Origin: an uncultured Arenicella sp.
Lineage (GTDB): Bacteria > Pseudomonadota > Gammaproteobacteria > Arenicellales > Arenicellaceae
NCBI GenBank assembly: GCA_938048185.1
Contig: CALIVT010000016.1
Coordinates: 1 to 64,000, forward strand
Length of the DNA stretch: 64,000 nt
Direction: 5' to 3'
The notes below the pieces were generated by a model. It was not told where the DNA came from. It searched no databases and worked only from the letters and a program-made list of their open reading frames with translations. The stretch's first letter is position 1, and each line of letters opens with the position of its first letter. Positions 50,767-59,491 of this stretch are shown here, piece after piece. A program made the position numbers and the translations under genes.

Positions 50767-53466
50767 ATGCATTTCGCTAAAAGCAAACTACTTAACCCCA
50801 CCCTATTTAAACATTCACTTGCCGACGCGCTTAACTCGTCGGCGCAGTTACCCATCGGGCCATTCAAGGACACCATTAGAAATGCATTAAAGCAACTTAA
50901 AGAACATCAAAATGAGGGCGTGTCCGCAGCGGATTTGGTGGAAAAATACACATGGATGATTGACCAACTTGTCGTCATCATCTGGCATCACTATGTGCAG
51001 CAAAATTCCATAAAAGCCAGCGCTGAATTGGTTGCTGTAGGCGGCTACGGTCGTCGTGAACTTCACCCACGCTCGGACGTCGATCTGTTGATCTTACTTG
51101 CGAATGACGACTACGACGACGCGCAGGCGTTGGTTGAAAATTTCCTACGTTTCTTGTGGGACATCGGGCTCGAGATTGGTCACAGCGTGCGCTCGATTAA
51201 AGACTGTGTCAAAGAAGCCAAAGCCGATGCCACTATCATGACCAACCTATTGGAAGCTCGACATTTGGTTGGTGACGACAGCCTTTTCAAAATGCTGGAT
51301 GAGAAAATTCGAGTGCCACGTTGTTGGTCGCCTGAAAAATTCTTCAACACCAAGGTTGAAGAACAGCACCAACGCCACGGTCAATACCAAGACACGGCCT
51401 ATTCACTTGAACCAAATTTAAAAGAAAGCCCAGGCGGACTGCGAGACTTACAAACCATTCTTTGGGTCTACAACCGTCACTACGGCGTACGCTCCTTCAG
51501 AGAGATGAACGAGCAAGGTTTGATTAATAATGATGAATATCGAATCTTGATTCGCGCTCGCAACATTTTATGGAAAATGCGGTCGGGCCTGCATCTCATC
51601 ACCAATCGTCACGAGGACCGATTGCTTTTCGATACGCAACGTCAGCTAGCGCAGGAGTTCGGGTATGTCGATACGCGTTCACATCTTGCGGTAGAACAGT
51701 TAATGAAGCGCTACTACCGCACAGCGAAGCACGTAATCTATCTCAATGAGCTACTACTGGCTAACTATCGTGTCAGCCAAAATAAAGGCTTTAGCTTAAG
51801 TTCGGGCAAAGTGTTAGACCAGCATTTCATTTTGAAAAACAAAATGATTCAGCAACGCAAAGCCACTGTATTCGACAAGAATCCACAAGCGATGATTAAG
51901 CTGTTTACCTTGATGCAAGACCATAAGATTATGGGAATTCATCCGGACACAATTCGTGCGATTCGAGCGAATTTAGATTTAGTAAATAATCAATTTCGTA
52001 ACGACGTGAATTCGCAATCACTGTTTCTCAAGTTGTTTAAACACGAGGGCAGTGGCTTGAGCAACGCGTTGGCGCGCATGAACGCCTACGGTTTGCTTGG
52101 CGCCTATATACCCACGTTCGGCGCGATCGTTGGACAAATGCAACACGACTTATTCCATGTCTATACGGTTGACGGACATACGCTCAAGGTAATCGAAAAC
52201 TTAACGCGCCTACGCACTCAGCCCGAAGAGTTCCCCATTGCCGCTGAGATATTCGAAAATCTATATAAACCTGAACGGCTATTATTAGGTGCCCTATTCC
52301 ACGATGTTGCGAAAGGTCGTGGGGGCGATCACTCAGTATTGGGTGAATCGGACGCGTATGATTTCTGTATCCAACATGGCCTGAGTGAGTACGATTCAAA
52401 GCTGGTTGGCTGGCTAGTCTTAAGCCACTTAATGATGTCCCACTTTTCACAACGACGCGATATTTCCGACCCAGATGTCATCAAAGAGTTCGCTGATATT
52501 GTTGGCGATAAAGAGCATTTAGATAATCTCTACCTGCTCACCCTCGCGGACATCCGCGGCACCAGCCCAAAAGTATGGAATGCCTGGAAAGGCCAGCTAC
52601 TTTTAGAGCTCTACGAAGCAACTCGTACTGCGTTACGCCAAGGTGTGGCGCGCCCTATAGACGCGAAAGAACACATGGCCGACGATAAGCGCGCGGCGAT
52701 GGAACTTATAATTGAGCAGCTCGGCGAAAAAAAAACCAACCAAGAGCACATTCACGAATTCTGGAATACGCTGCCGACCGACTATTTCATTCGCAACGAA
52801 CCCTACTACATTGCTTGGCACGCCAGCAGTTTAGCTAAGCATTCGGCCATCAGCGTACCGTTGGTTTCAGTACGTTATAGTGAGCGACTCGAAGCGAACA
52901 TGTTCTTTGTTTTTGCGCCAGAAACGAATCGTTTACTGACTCAGGTAACCGGCGCTTTTGACGAGTTAGAACTCAATATCATCGAAGCTCGCTTACAATT
53001 AAGCTCTAATGGTTATGCGCTCTACTCATTTAATGCAACCGTACCCGAAGTCGAGTCTGCGAAGAAAAAAACCTACACCCATTTTCTTGAACAGCGGCTT
53101 CGCAAACTTATTTTAGAGCGCAATAGCGAGAAAGTAATTTCACGTCGCTCGGCCTCACGCGCGCTCAAGCATTTTCCGATTCAGGCGCGCGTTAAATTTT
53201 TATTTAACAGCGACAGTTACACCACCATGGAAGTAATCGCACAAGACCAACCCGGGCTGCTACATAACGTCGCGCTGGTGCTGCGCGAACATAATTTAAT
53301 TCTACTCAACGCGCGCGTCGCAACCTTTGGTGAACGCGCAGAGGATATTTTCTACATTCGCCATGGCGACCACAGCCCGGTTATTGAAACGAAAATCTTA
53401 GAGCAACTTGAACAGCAAATTTGCGAGGCCTTGGATAAAGGCCAAAAGATCGCAAAAAGTGCGTAA
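50767..53466 (+). CDS. glnD: [Protein-PII] uridylyltransferase
   Basis: Bifunctional nitrogen sensor: uridylylates PII when glutamine is low and removes UMP when it is high. 899 residues. Nucleotidyltransferase motif GGYGRRELHPRSDVD at 92-106, the GlnD linker domain, an HD hydrolase domain with LFHDVAKGRGGDHSVLGE, then two C-terminal ACT glutamine-binding domains (SVRYSERLEANMFFVFAPE and TTMEVIAQDQPGLLHNVALV). ATG at 50767. Same map-glnD-dapD order as in E. coli relatives. Confidence 0.98.
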   Translation: MHFAKSKLLNPTLFKHSLADALNSSAQLPIGPFKDTIRNALKQLKEHQNEGVSAADLVEKYTWMIDQLVVIIWHHYVQQNSIKASAELVAVGGYGRRELHPRSDVDLLILLANDDYDDAQALVENFLRFLWDIGLEIGHSVRSIKDCVKEAKADATIMTNLLEARHLVGDDSLFKMLDEKIRVPRCWSPEKFFNTKVEEQHQRHGQYQDTAYSLEPNLKESPGGLRDLQTILWVYNRHYGVRSFREMNEQGLINNDEYRILIRARNILWKMRSGLHLITNRHEDRLLFDTQRQLAQEFGYVDTRSHLAVEQLMKRYYRTAKHVIYLNELLLANYRVSQNKGFSLSSGKVLDQHFILKNKMIQQRKATVFDKNPQAMIKLFTLMQDHKIMGIHPDTIRAIRANLDLVNNQFRNDVNSQSLFLKLFKHEGSGLSNALARMNAYGLLGAYIPTFGAIVGQMQHDLFHVYTVDGHTLKVIENLTRLRTQPEEFPIAAEIFENLYKPERLLLGALFHDVAKGRGGDHSVLGESDAYDFCIQHGLSEYDSKLVGWLVLSHLMMSHFSQRRDISDPDVIKEFADIVGDKEHLDNLYLLTLADIRGTSPKVWNAWKGQLLLELYEATRTALRQGVARPIDAKEHMADDKRAAMELIIEQLGEKKTNQEHIHEFWNTLPTDYFIRNEPYYIAWHASSLAKHSAISVPLVSVRYSERLEANMFFVFAPETNRLLTQVTGAFDELELNIIEARLQLSSNGYALYSFNATVPEVESAKKKTYTHFLEQRLRKLILERNSEKVISRRSASRALKHFPIQARVKFLFNSDSYTTMEVIAQDQPGLLHNVALVLREHNLILLNARVATFGERAEDIFYIRHGDHSPVIETKILEQLEQQICEALDKGQKIAKSA

Positions 53467-53482
53467 AGTACCCAACAGCAAT

Positions 53483-53513
53483 AGCGAATTCGCTGGGATT
53501 ATTGGATAATCCC
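53483..53513. other. Two abutting perfect palindromes after glnD
   Basis: AGCGAATTCGCT (53483-53494) is a loop-free palindrome, directly followed by GGGATTAT-TGG-ATAATCCC (53495-53513), an 8-bp stem with a three-base loop. No T tract. They lie between glnD and dapD, about 40 bp before dapD; could be a terminator-like RNA plus an operator. Confidence 0.6.
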
Positions 53514-53550
53514 GCCCAACCCAAATACCCTATTCATCGAATAATTTATC

Positions 53551-54375
53551 ATGACTGAACAAATACAAAGCACCATCGAGCAAGCCTTCGAAAACCGTGG
53601 CAATATCAGCCCCAGCAAGGTTGATGACAACGTCCGCGACGCGGTCGAAGCCGCCATTGATATGCTCGACCGAGGGACGGCTCGAGTGGCTGAAAAAATC
53701 GATGGCGAGTGGGTGGTCAATCAATGGCTGAAAAAAGCAGTATTGCTGTCATTCGCAATCCGCGACAACGAGCTAGTTGCTGGCAGCGAAACTAACTATT
53801 TCGATAAAGTGCCGTCGAAATTTGCAGATTATGATCAAGCTCGCTTTCAAGCTGAGGGCTTTCGCGTGGTGCCACCCGCGGCTGTGCGCAAAGGCTCATT
53901 TATCGCGCCTGGCGTCGTTGTTATGCCCAGCTATGTGAATATTGGCGCATACGTAGATACGGGCGCCATGGTGGATACCTGGGCAACGGTTGGCTCGTGC
54001 GCGCAAATTGGTAAAAATGTTCATTTATCCGGCGGCGTTGGCATCGGTGGGGTTCTAGAACCCATTCAAGCTGGGCCCGTGATTATTGAAGATAACTGCT
54101 TCATCGGCGCTCGCTCAGAAATTGTCGAGGGCGTAATTGTTGAAGAAGGCGCGGTAATCTCTATGGGTGTGTACATTGGCCAAAGCACAAAAATATTAGA
54201 CCGTGAAACGGGTGACGTAAGCTATGGCCGAGTGCCCGCCGGTTCGGTTGTCGTTTCAGGCTCTATCCCAAGTAAAGATGGTTCTCACAGTTTATATTGC
54301 GCCGTTATCGTGAAGAAAGTCGACGCCAAAACGCGCAGTAAAACAGGCTTAAACGAATTGTTGCGCGTGGACTAG
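53551..54375 (+). CDS. dapD: Tetrahydrodipicolinate N-succinyltransferase
   Basis: Succinylates tetrahydrodipicolinate in DAP/lysine synthesis. 274 residues: an N-terminal helical domain, then a left-handed beta-helix ([50 protein letters not shown]) and a short C-terminal end. ATG at 53551. dapE begins three bases after its stop, so the two are certainly cotranscribed. Confidence 0.97.
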   Translation: MTEQIQSTIEQAFENRGNISPSKVDDNVRDAVEAAIDMLDRGTARVAEKIDGEWVVNQWLKKAVLLSFAIRDNELVAGSETNYFDKVPSKFADYDQARFQAEGFRVVPPAAVRKGSFIAPGVVVMPSYVNIGAYVDTGAMVDTWATVGSCAQIGKNVHLSGGVGIGGVLEPIQAGPVIIEDNCFIGARSEIVEGVIVEEGAVISMGVYIGQSTKILDRETGDVSYGRVPAGSVVVSGSIPSKDGSHSLYCAVIVKKVDAKTRSKTGLNELLRVD

Positions 54376-54378
54376 ATT

Positions 54379-55536
54379 ATGCCTAACTCCCCGACTGCGT
54401 CACCCACTCTGGTACTGGCTAAACAACTTATTGCGGCGCAGTCGGTCACCCCTGACGACGCGGGTTGCCAAGCGCTAATGAGTGAGCGGCTTGAAGCCTG
54501 CGGCTTTACTATTGAGCGGCTAGACTTTGACGACGCCAATGGCTCGGTGAAAAATTTCTGGGCACGTCGAGGCGTTGTAAAACCATGCTTAGCGTTCGCA
54601 GGACACACCGACGTAGTGCCCACTGGAGACTTGAAACGCTGGCACAGCGACCCATTCACACCAACCGAACGTGATGGCCATTTATTTGGTCGCGGCGCGG
54701 CCGATATGAAAACATCGTTAGCCGCGTTTGTCACCAGCATAGAAAACTTTGTTGACGAGCACCCAGATCATCAAGGTTCAATTGCGTTGTTGATTACCTC
54801 CGACGAAGAAGGCCCCGCCACCTGTGGTACCGTTAAGGTTATCGAGGTGCTCGAAGCGCGTGACGAGAAAATCGACTACTGTCTTGTCGGCGAGCCAAGT
54901 TCGACTAATACCTTAGGCGACATCATAAAAAACGGCCGCCGCGGTTCAGTAGGCTGTGAACTGACCATTGTCGGTGTTCAAGGGCATGTGGCATACCCGC
55001 ACTTAGCTGACAACCCAATTCACTACTGCGGCGATGTCATTAGCGCCTTAACCGCCATTGAGTGGGATAGCGGCAATGACTATTTTCCACCAACCAGCTT
55101 TCAAATCTCTAATATTACTGGCGGGACTGGCGCGACTAATGTTATTCCCGAGACAGTCAAAATCACGTTTAATCTGCGCTATTCAACCGAAATAACCGCC
55201 GAGGGTATTCAAGCTATTGTGAATAAAACCCTGGACTCTCTTGGCGTTAATTACGAAGTAAAATGGACGGTATTCGGCTTGCCGTTCCTTACTGAAGAAG
55301 GTGCATTAGTAACTGCCTGCCAAAAATCAATTGCAGACAATCTCGGCCTCGAAGCGCAACTTTCGACCAGCGGCGGCACCTCAGATGGGCGCTTTATCGC
55401 ACCGACAGGCGCCCAAGTCGTTGAACTTGGGCCAATCAACGCAACCATACACAAAGTAAACGAATGCGTTGATTTAACCACGCCTGAGAAACTGTCCAAA
55501 GTTTATCAAGGTGTGATGGAAAACCTATTACTCTAA
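54379..55536 (+). CDS. dapE: Succinyl-diaminopimelate desuccinylase
   Basis: Removes succinate to give LL-DAP; dizinc M20 peptidase. 385 residues. Metal and catalytic residues are in [43 protein letters not shown] and the C-terminal [19 protein letters not shown] with [13 protein letters not shown]. Three bases after dapD. Confidence 0.97.
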   Translation: MPNSPTASPTLVLAKQLIAAQSVTPDDAGCQALMSERLEACGFTIERLDFDDANGSVKNFWARRGVVKPCLAFAGHTDVVPTGDLKRWHSDPFTPTERDGHLFGRGAADMKTSLAAFVTSIENFVDEHPDHQGSIALLITSDEEGPATCGTVKVIEVLEARDEKIDYCLVGEPSSTNTLGDIIKNGRRGSVGCELTIVGVQGHVAYPHLADNPIHYCGDVISALTAIEWDSGNDYFPPTSFQISNITGGTGATNVIPETVKITFNLRYSTEITAEGIQAIVNKTLDSLGVNYEVKWTVFGLPFLTEEGALVTACQKSIADNLGLEAQLSTSGGTSDGRFIAPTGAQVVELGPINATIHKVNECVDLTTPEKLSKVYQGVMENLLL

Positions 55537-55554
55537 AATAGGCGGCTAAAAACG

Positions 55555-55579
55555 ATTGCGGCTAACAACTGGCCGCAAT
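55555..55579. other. Perfect 8-bp hairpin after dapE
   Basis: ATTGCGGC (55555-55562) pairs with GCCGCAAT (55572-55579), loop 9. It lies 18 bp after the dapE stop and about 35 bp from the convergent small gene. No T tract follows on either strand. Confidence 0.5.
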
Positions 55580-55615
55580 ATCAAGCTCGATACATAGCAC
55601 ATACAAAACAGTAAA

Positions 55616-55933
55616 TTAGTTGTTTGTCTCTGCGTCGGATCGATCTTCATTCAAGTCTAATCGTTTAGACGCGTTTTCATCAAATAGGTGAAACGCTTTT
55701 TCATTAGAAAACGCGACCACAAAACCGTCGTATGACCATAATGTGTAACTCGCATGAGTGCCAATCGGGCCTCGTACGCTTTGTGGCTCGCCGTACATAG
55801 CGCGAACTTTCTCTGCACTCTTCCAGCGAACCTCGTCTACATTTTGAGCATTCACGAGGCTTATGCTGCTCGAGAAGGCTAAAAATATCGCTAAAACAGC
55901 CGATGTTCTAGCTATAAGCTTTTGATTTAGCAT
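55616..55933 (-). CDS. Small secreted protein of unknown function
   Basis: 105 residues with a signal peptide of about 29 residues (SAVLAIFLAFSSSISLVNAQ). The mature part has VRWKSAEKVRAMYGEPQSVR, GPIGTHASYTLWSYDGFVVAF and AFHLFDE. The first segment resembles the short helix-strand element seen in SmpA/OmlA-like small envelope proteins, where 'GEP' follows the helix. There is no lipobox Cys at the cleavage site. No function is assigned. Opposite in direction to dapE and to the exported hydrolase. Confidence 0.7.
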   Translation of the reverse strand: MLNQKLIARTSAVLAIFLAFSSSISLVNAQNVDEVRWKSAEKVRAMYGEPQSVRGPIGTHASYTLWSYDGFVVAFSNEKAFHLFDENASKRLDLNEDRSDAETNN

Positions 55934-56085
55934 ATGGTTTTTTATTTATAGGGATTAGGTACGTTCACATTAACAAAGATAGATTGTCAGAGCAACGCTT
56001 GCGTGGCACTCAAGCGTTCGTATCTGCGACGTCGATTGATATACAATTTACAACGCAATAATGAATTCATACTAGGAGTCATCCC

Positions 56086-57096
56086 TTGTCGCTTATAAAG
56101 TCGCTCAATAAAAAGTCGCCTAAAAAGCTAATCATTACGTGCCTAAGTATTTTAGGCCTGACAATTAGCTCAAGCTCCTCTGCTAGAACACGATTTACAC
56201 TTGAATCATTGGAACAACATATTAACGAGTCAGAGGCGTCGTTTAGCGATATTGTGCGCGGTGCTGAGAAAACCGTAAGCTGGTTCGATACGCCTGCCCA
56301 ACAAACGCCAATCTCTATTGTATATGTGCACGGTTTTTCAGCGACTCATAAAGAGCTAAGCCCGATGACCGAACTCTTGGCAAAGCGCCTTAAGGCAAAC
56401 GTCTTTTATACTCGACTGCGAGGCCATGGACGCAGCGGTGACGCAATGGCCGACGCCACCGTGCAAGACTGGAAGGCCGACGTCAGTGAGGCCTACGAAA
56501 TCGGCACACTACTAGGCGAGCGCGTGTTAATGATTGGCACCTCAACCGGCGCCACCCTCACCACCTGGCTAAACGCCCAAGGGGCTACCGACAAACTACT
56601 GGCAAACGTAATGATATCGCCCAATTTCGGCGTCAATAGCAGTAACACCTGGGTTTTGCAGTGGCCACTGGGGCTGTGGTTAGTTAAGCAGTTTACGGGA
56701 GAATATCGTGGATTCACGCCACAAAACGACTTCCATGCGATGTACTGGACTGAGCGCTACCCGATTGACGCACTCGTACCCATGTTAGATTTATTGGACG
56801 AGGTCGAAGACTTAGATAAGTCAAAAATCACCACACCACAGCTCATCGTCTATTCACCGGATGACCGTGTAATTAGCGTTGATAAAGCGCTGAGCACCGC
56901 CGAGGAGTTCACATCAGCACCGGTCACTAAAACGCCGTTCACCTCGTCAACCGATCCAGGGCAGCACGTTTTGGTTGGCAAGGGTTCAACCGCAACCGGT
57001 AACTACCAAGAACAAGTTGACGAAATGCTGTCGCTGTTGATTAGCTACGTAAAAGGTTTAGGCTCAGCAGGCAGTCCACCTGATAGTGACGGCTGA
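56086..57096 (+). CDS. Exported alpha/beta hydrolase
   Basis: 336 residues with an N-terminal hydrophobic signal (KKLIITCLSILGLTISSSSSA, after a Lys-rich start). Core: ISIVYVHGFSATHKELSPM (oxyanion), TRLRGHGRSGDAM, nucleophile in MIGTSTGATLTTW, Asp in YSPDDRVIS and His in DPGQHVLVG. The pattern fits a carboxylesterase/monoacylglycerol-lipase-like enzyme, likely periplasmic or membrane anchored. TTG start at 56086 with AGGAG eight bases upstream. Its stop touches the convergent CysQ-like gene with no gap. Confidence 0.85.
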   Translation: MSLIKSLNKKSPKKLIITCLSILGLTISSSSSARTRFTLESLEQHINESEASFSDIVRGAEKTVSWFDTPAQQTPISIVYVHGFSATHKELSPMTELLAKRLKANVFYTRLRGHGRSGDAMADATVQDWKADVSEAYEIGTLLGERVLMIGTSTGATLTTWLNAQGATDKLLANVMISPNFGVNSSNTWVLQWPLGLWLVKQFTGEYRGFTPQNDFHAMYWTERYPIDALVPMLDLLDEVEDLDKSKITTPQLIVYSPDDRVISVDKALSTAEEFTSAPVTKTPFTSSTDPGQHVLVGKGSTATGNYQEQVDEMLSLLISYVKGLGSAGSPPDSDG

Positions 57097-58011
57097 CTAA
57101 TTGGGACAAGCCCTGATTTCATTGAGTGCATCAATTAGAATTTCCGCTATTTGCTTGTTCGACGCATAGATAACACCCTCGTGATTCATAAAGGTTGAAT
57201 CTCGCCGGTTAAGCGCAAGTGGTCGCCCGTGTATATTACTGGCCCACGCCCCCGCTTCATGAGCAATACAAGCCGTGGCGGCGTAATCCCAAATACTGCC
57301 CCCGCCGTCTTCTGGTTTTGGGAGTTTCAAGTAACAGGCGTGGCTTGAATCCAATACCTGGCAGGCATTTTTCACGGCTCCGCTGCCATAAGAAAATGTC
57401 ACTCCATCTAGTGACAAAGCATGCGCACACCGCTCTAAGGCGCCAACCGCCGACTCATATTGCTCATGGGTGTGAAAGCTCGCGTCTGCGCAGACAACCA
57501 ACGATTTCGAAGAGTGCTTGAGCCGGCTGACTGGCGCCAAATCTCGATAGCTGCCTTGCCCATCGATGGCATGCAACAAGACTTGGTGAGCGGGGTCATA
57601 GACAACGCCGATTAGCGGTTTCCCCGATTGCTCGACTAATGCAATAGATACCGCATAACCTGAGCGACCTTCGGCATAGGGCAAGGTACCGTCAAGCGGG
57701 TCAACACACCAGAAGTACGGTTTTTCAAAACGCTCGTCTGAACGACCGAAAGCGCTCGCAGATGATTCTTCACCGACGAAGGCTATACCTAACGGCTCAG
57801 AGACTTTGTACAGACGTTGGCGAATAATTTCCTCGCTACGAATGTCTACCTCCGTAACAAGCTGTGATGCCTCGCTGCTACCGGTGTCTTTAAAGCTTGC
57901 TTGCAAATTAAGGCGATCAAATTCCTCTATCCACCGACCAGCTTCTTGCGCAGCTTGAATTGCTGTGCTGCACAATATTTGTAGCTGCCCTATCGAAAGT
58001 TTCGAGTTCAT
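57097..58011 (-). CDS. Inositol monophosphatase-family protein, CysQ-like
   Basis: 304 residues from the ATG at 58011. Li-sensitive Mg-dependent phosphatase fold: Glu in AFVGEES (80-83), WCVDPLDGTLPYAEG with Asp104 and Asp107, and the C-terminal GGSIWDYAATACIAHEAGA containing the second Asp motif. This is the signature of the 3'(2'),5'-bisphosphate nucleotidase/inositol phosphatase superfamily. CysQ function (PAP hydrolysis) is possible but the substrate is not settled by sequence. The GTG at 58074 would overlap the upstream kinase; the ATG 19 bp after its stop is preferred. Probably an operon with that kinase. Confidence 0.82.
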   Translation of the reverse strand: MNSKLSIGQLQILCSTAIQAAQEAGRWIEEFDRLNLQASFKDTGSSEASQLVTEVDIRSEEIIRQRLYKVSEPLGIAFVGEESSASAFGRSDERFEKPYFWCVDPLDGTLPYAEGRSGYAVSIALVEQSGKPLIGVVYDPAHQVLLHAIDGQGSYRDLAPVSRLKHSSKSLVVCADASFHTHEQYESAVGALERCAHALSLDGVTFSYGSGAVKNACQVLDSSHACYLKLPKPEDGGGSIWDYAATACIAHEAGAWASNIHGRPLALNRRDSTFMNHEGVIYASNKQIAEILIDALNEIRACPN

Positions 58012-58030
58012 CGCGTTTAAACCACCAAGC

Positions 58031-59065
58031 TCATGGCTGTAGCTTTTGAATAACGCTTGCGGTGAGTGTTTCACTGTAGGTATTAATTTTCCAGTGATCC
58101 GGACTCCAGCCTTTTATAAAGCGATGAAAGTCAGCCCAAGCAACCGGGTAAAGCGCTCGCCACTCATTTTCTAACTCGGCCATATTTACGCTGGCGTCTT
58201 TCTCTGAGACGCGATCAATTAGAATAGAAAAATAGTAATCCAACAGCTGGCTTTCCATTGCCTCACAGTCATCTTCACTCAAACAGCTGCCAATGAAATA
58301 GGCCACGTCTTTCATACCGCACCCGCGCCCAATATACTGGAAATCAACAGCGGCAACTTTTTGTGAAGCGCCGGTTAGAAAATTTGATGCTGAGCTATTT
58401 GGACGAAAGCAAAAGTTGGCCAGCTTGGCATCACCATGTACTAAGGTTTGGTAACGACATTGTCGCAATTTCTGGTCGATGAGTGGTGCCGCTTGGCGCA
58501 GCGCGCGGTCGTCTAGGGCGGCCAGTTCATCCGGGCGAGTATCAAGGTGCCAGTAGGTTCCACACTCCCATAAACCATCTGCCTTACTGTTTAAAAATGT
58601 CGCATGAAAGCTCGCCAACCAGCCCAGACAGGCGTGGATGTCACGAATGTCAACGCTACTTTTTCTTATGTCGAAACCCGCCGCATCAAGGTCGGTCAAT
58701 ACTAAAACCGTTTCACTTGTTCCCGCGTTAACAGCAAGGCAAACTGGTACCACACAATCGTCTACACAATGTGTCGCATAATGTTGATACCAGTGAGCTT
58801 CTACCTGATAAGAGCGTATTTTTCTCTGATGAGACAACCCTGTATTCCAACCCCTTGGATGATTGCCCCCATCAGGCAGCTTGATGTGCTTGAGTATTAC
58901 CGAAGAGTGAGTGCCGCCGCTAAGTTCAAGACGCACAATTTGCCCATAGCCACTCCATAACGATTGAATTACGGTCGAGCTGTCTATTGTGTGTGCACCG
59001 GTTGCAGATAAGACAATGTCGGCTATGGCTGGCAACATGGTGTTAAGTTTTGTAGTGGAAAACAT
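58031..59065 (-). CDS. Phosphotransferase/ecdysteroid-kinase-like protein
   Basis: 344 residues of the aminoglycoside phosphotransferase/choline-kinase fold. The nucleotide-binding N-lobe includes [20 protein letters not shown]. The catalytic loop is [13 protein letters not shown] with Asp and Asn, followed by [20 protein letters not shown], whose Asp binds metal. This arrangement is close to EcKinase-type and fructosamine/hydroxyl kinases. It would phosphorylate a small hydroxylated molecule; substrate unknown. It is followed by the phosphatase-like gene 19 bp on. The start is the ATG at 59065. Confidence 0.8.
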   Translation of the reverse strand: MFSTTKLNTMLPAIADIVLSATGAHTIDSSTVIQSLWSGYGQIVRLELSGGTHSSVILKHIKLPDGGNHPRGWNTGLSHQRKIRSYQVEAHWYQHYATHCVDDCVVPVCLAVNAGTSETVLVLTDLDAAGFDIRKSSVDIRDIHACLGWLASFHATFLNSKADGLWECGTYWHLDTRPDELAALDDRALRQAAPLIDQKLRQCRYQTLVHGDAKLANFCFRPNSSASNFLTGASQKVAAVDFQYIGRGCGMKDVAYFIGSCLSEDDCEAMESQLLDYYFSILIDRVSEKDASVNMAELENEWRALYPVAWADFHRFIKGWSPDHWKINTYSETLTASVIQKLQP

Positions 59066-59235
59066 CAATAGATTAATACAGTTCCCACATAAAAACTTAT
59101 TAAACGTTCATCGTTTTTTTATAACGTCAGCCGCCAGTTACTCATGAAAGGCTTGCGGTCTGAAGCAAATAAATCATTAAACAGAAACCTTAGCCATCCA
59201 ACAGAAACAGTCGACGATAATTTCTGACGATGGCT
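59066..59235. other. Kinase upstream spacer, no gene
   Basis: No plausible ORF or RNA. AT-rich with a seven-T run near 59114-59120. It may hold the promoter of the kinase-phosphatase pair; no clear hexamer pair was seen. Confidence 0.4.
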
Positions 59236-59263
59236 GTCCGTACTATTTTGTCCGTACTATTTT
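59236..59263. repeat. 14-bp tandem duplication
   Basis: GTCCGTACTATTTT at 59236-59249 is repeated exactly at 59250-59263. It directly abuts the broken end of the IS110 fragment. Confidence 0.85.
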
Positions 59264-59424
59264 TACAAGTACCGCATTAGAATGTTGCCCCACGGCGTCA
59301 ATGAACTTAGCTCTGGAGACCTTTCTGTTGAACGGTTGAACTGCACCTTACAAGCGTTACGAAGTCCACAAAGTTGAAAAACAGATTTGGCAATATCGAT
59401 GCCAATTGATGTGATATTACTCAT
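59263..59424 (-). pseudogene. Truncated IS110-family transposase (N-terminal fragment)
   Basis: A 53-codon minus-strand frame starts ATG at 59424 and reads MSNITSIGIDIAKSVFQLCG, the typical start of IS110/IS1111 DEDD transposases, with the first catalytic Asp at residue 10 in GIDIAK. After residue 22 the similarity weakens and the frame stops at 59263, against about 330-350 residues in a whole enzyme. The transposase-domain Ser and the rest are missing. It lies in the purL to kinase gap. Too short for a normal ORF call; recognised by motif only. Confidence 0.65.
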
Positions 59425-59491
59425 GATGAATACCTTTTGTTTTGATAGACCTGCAGCAGAGTTAGCTCTTCATCAACCTCTCTGTTGGTGA

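Noticed and set aside
53499-53724. Two minus-strand small ORFs at the dapD 5' end
   Set aside because: Antisense to dapD; no ribosome site or homology.
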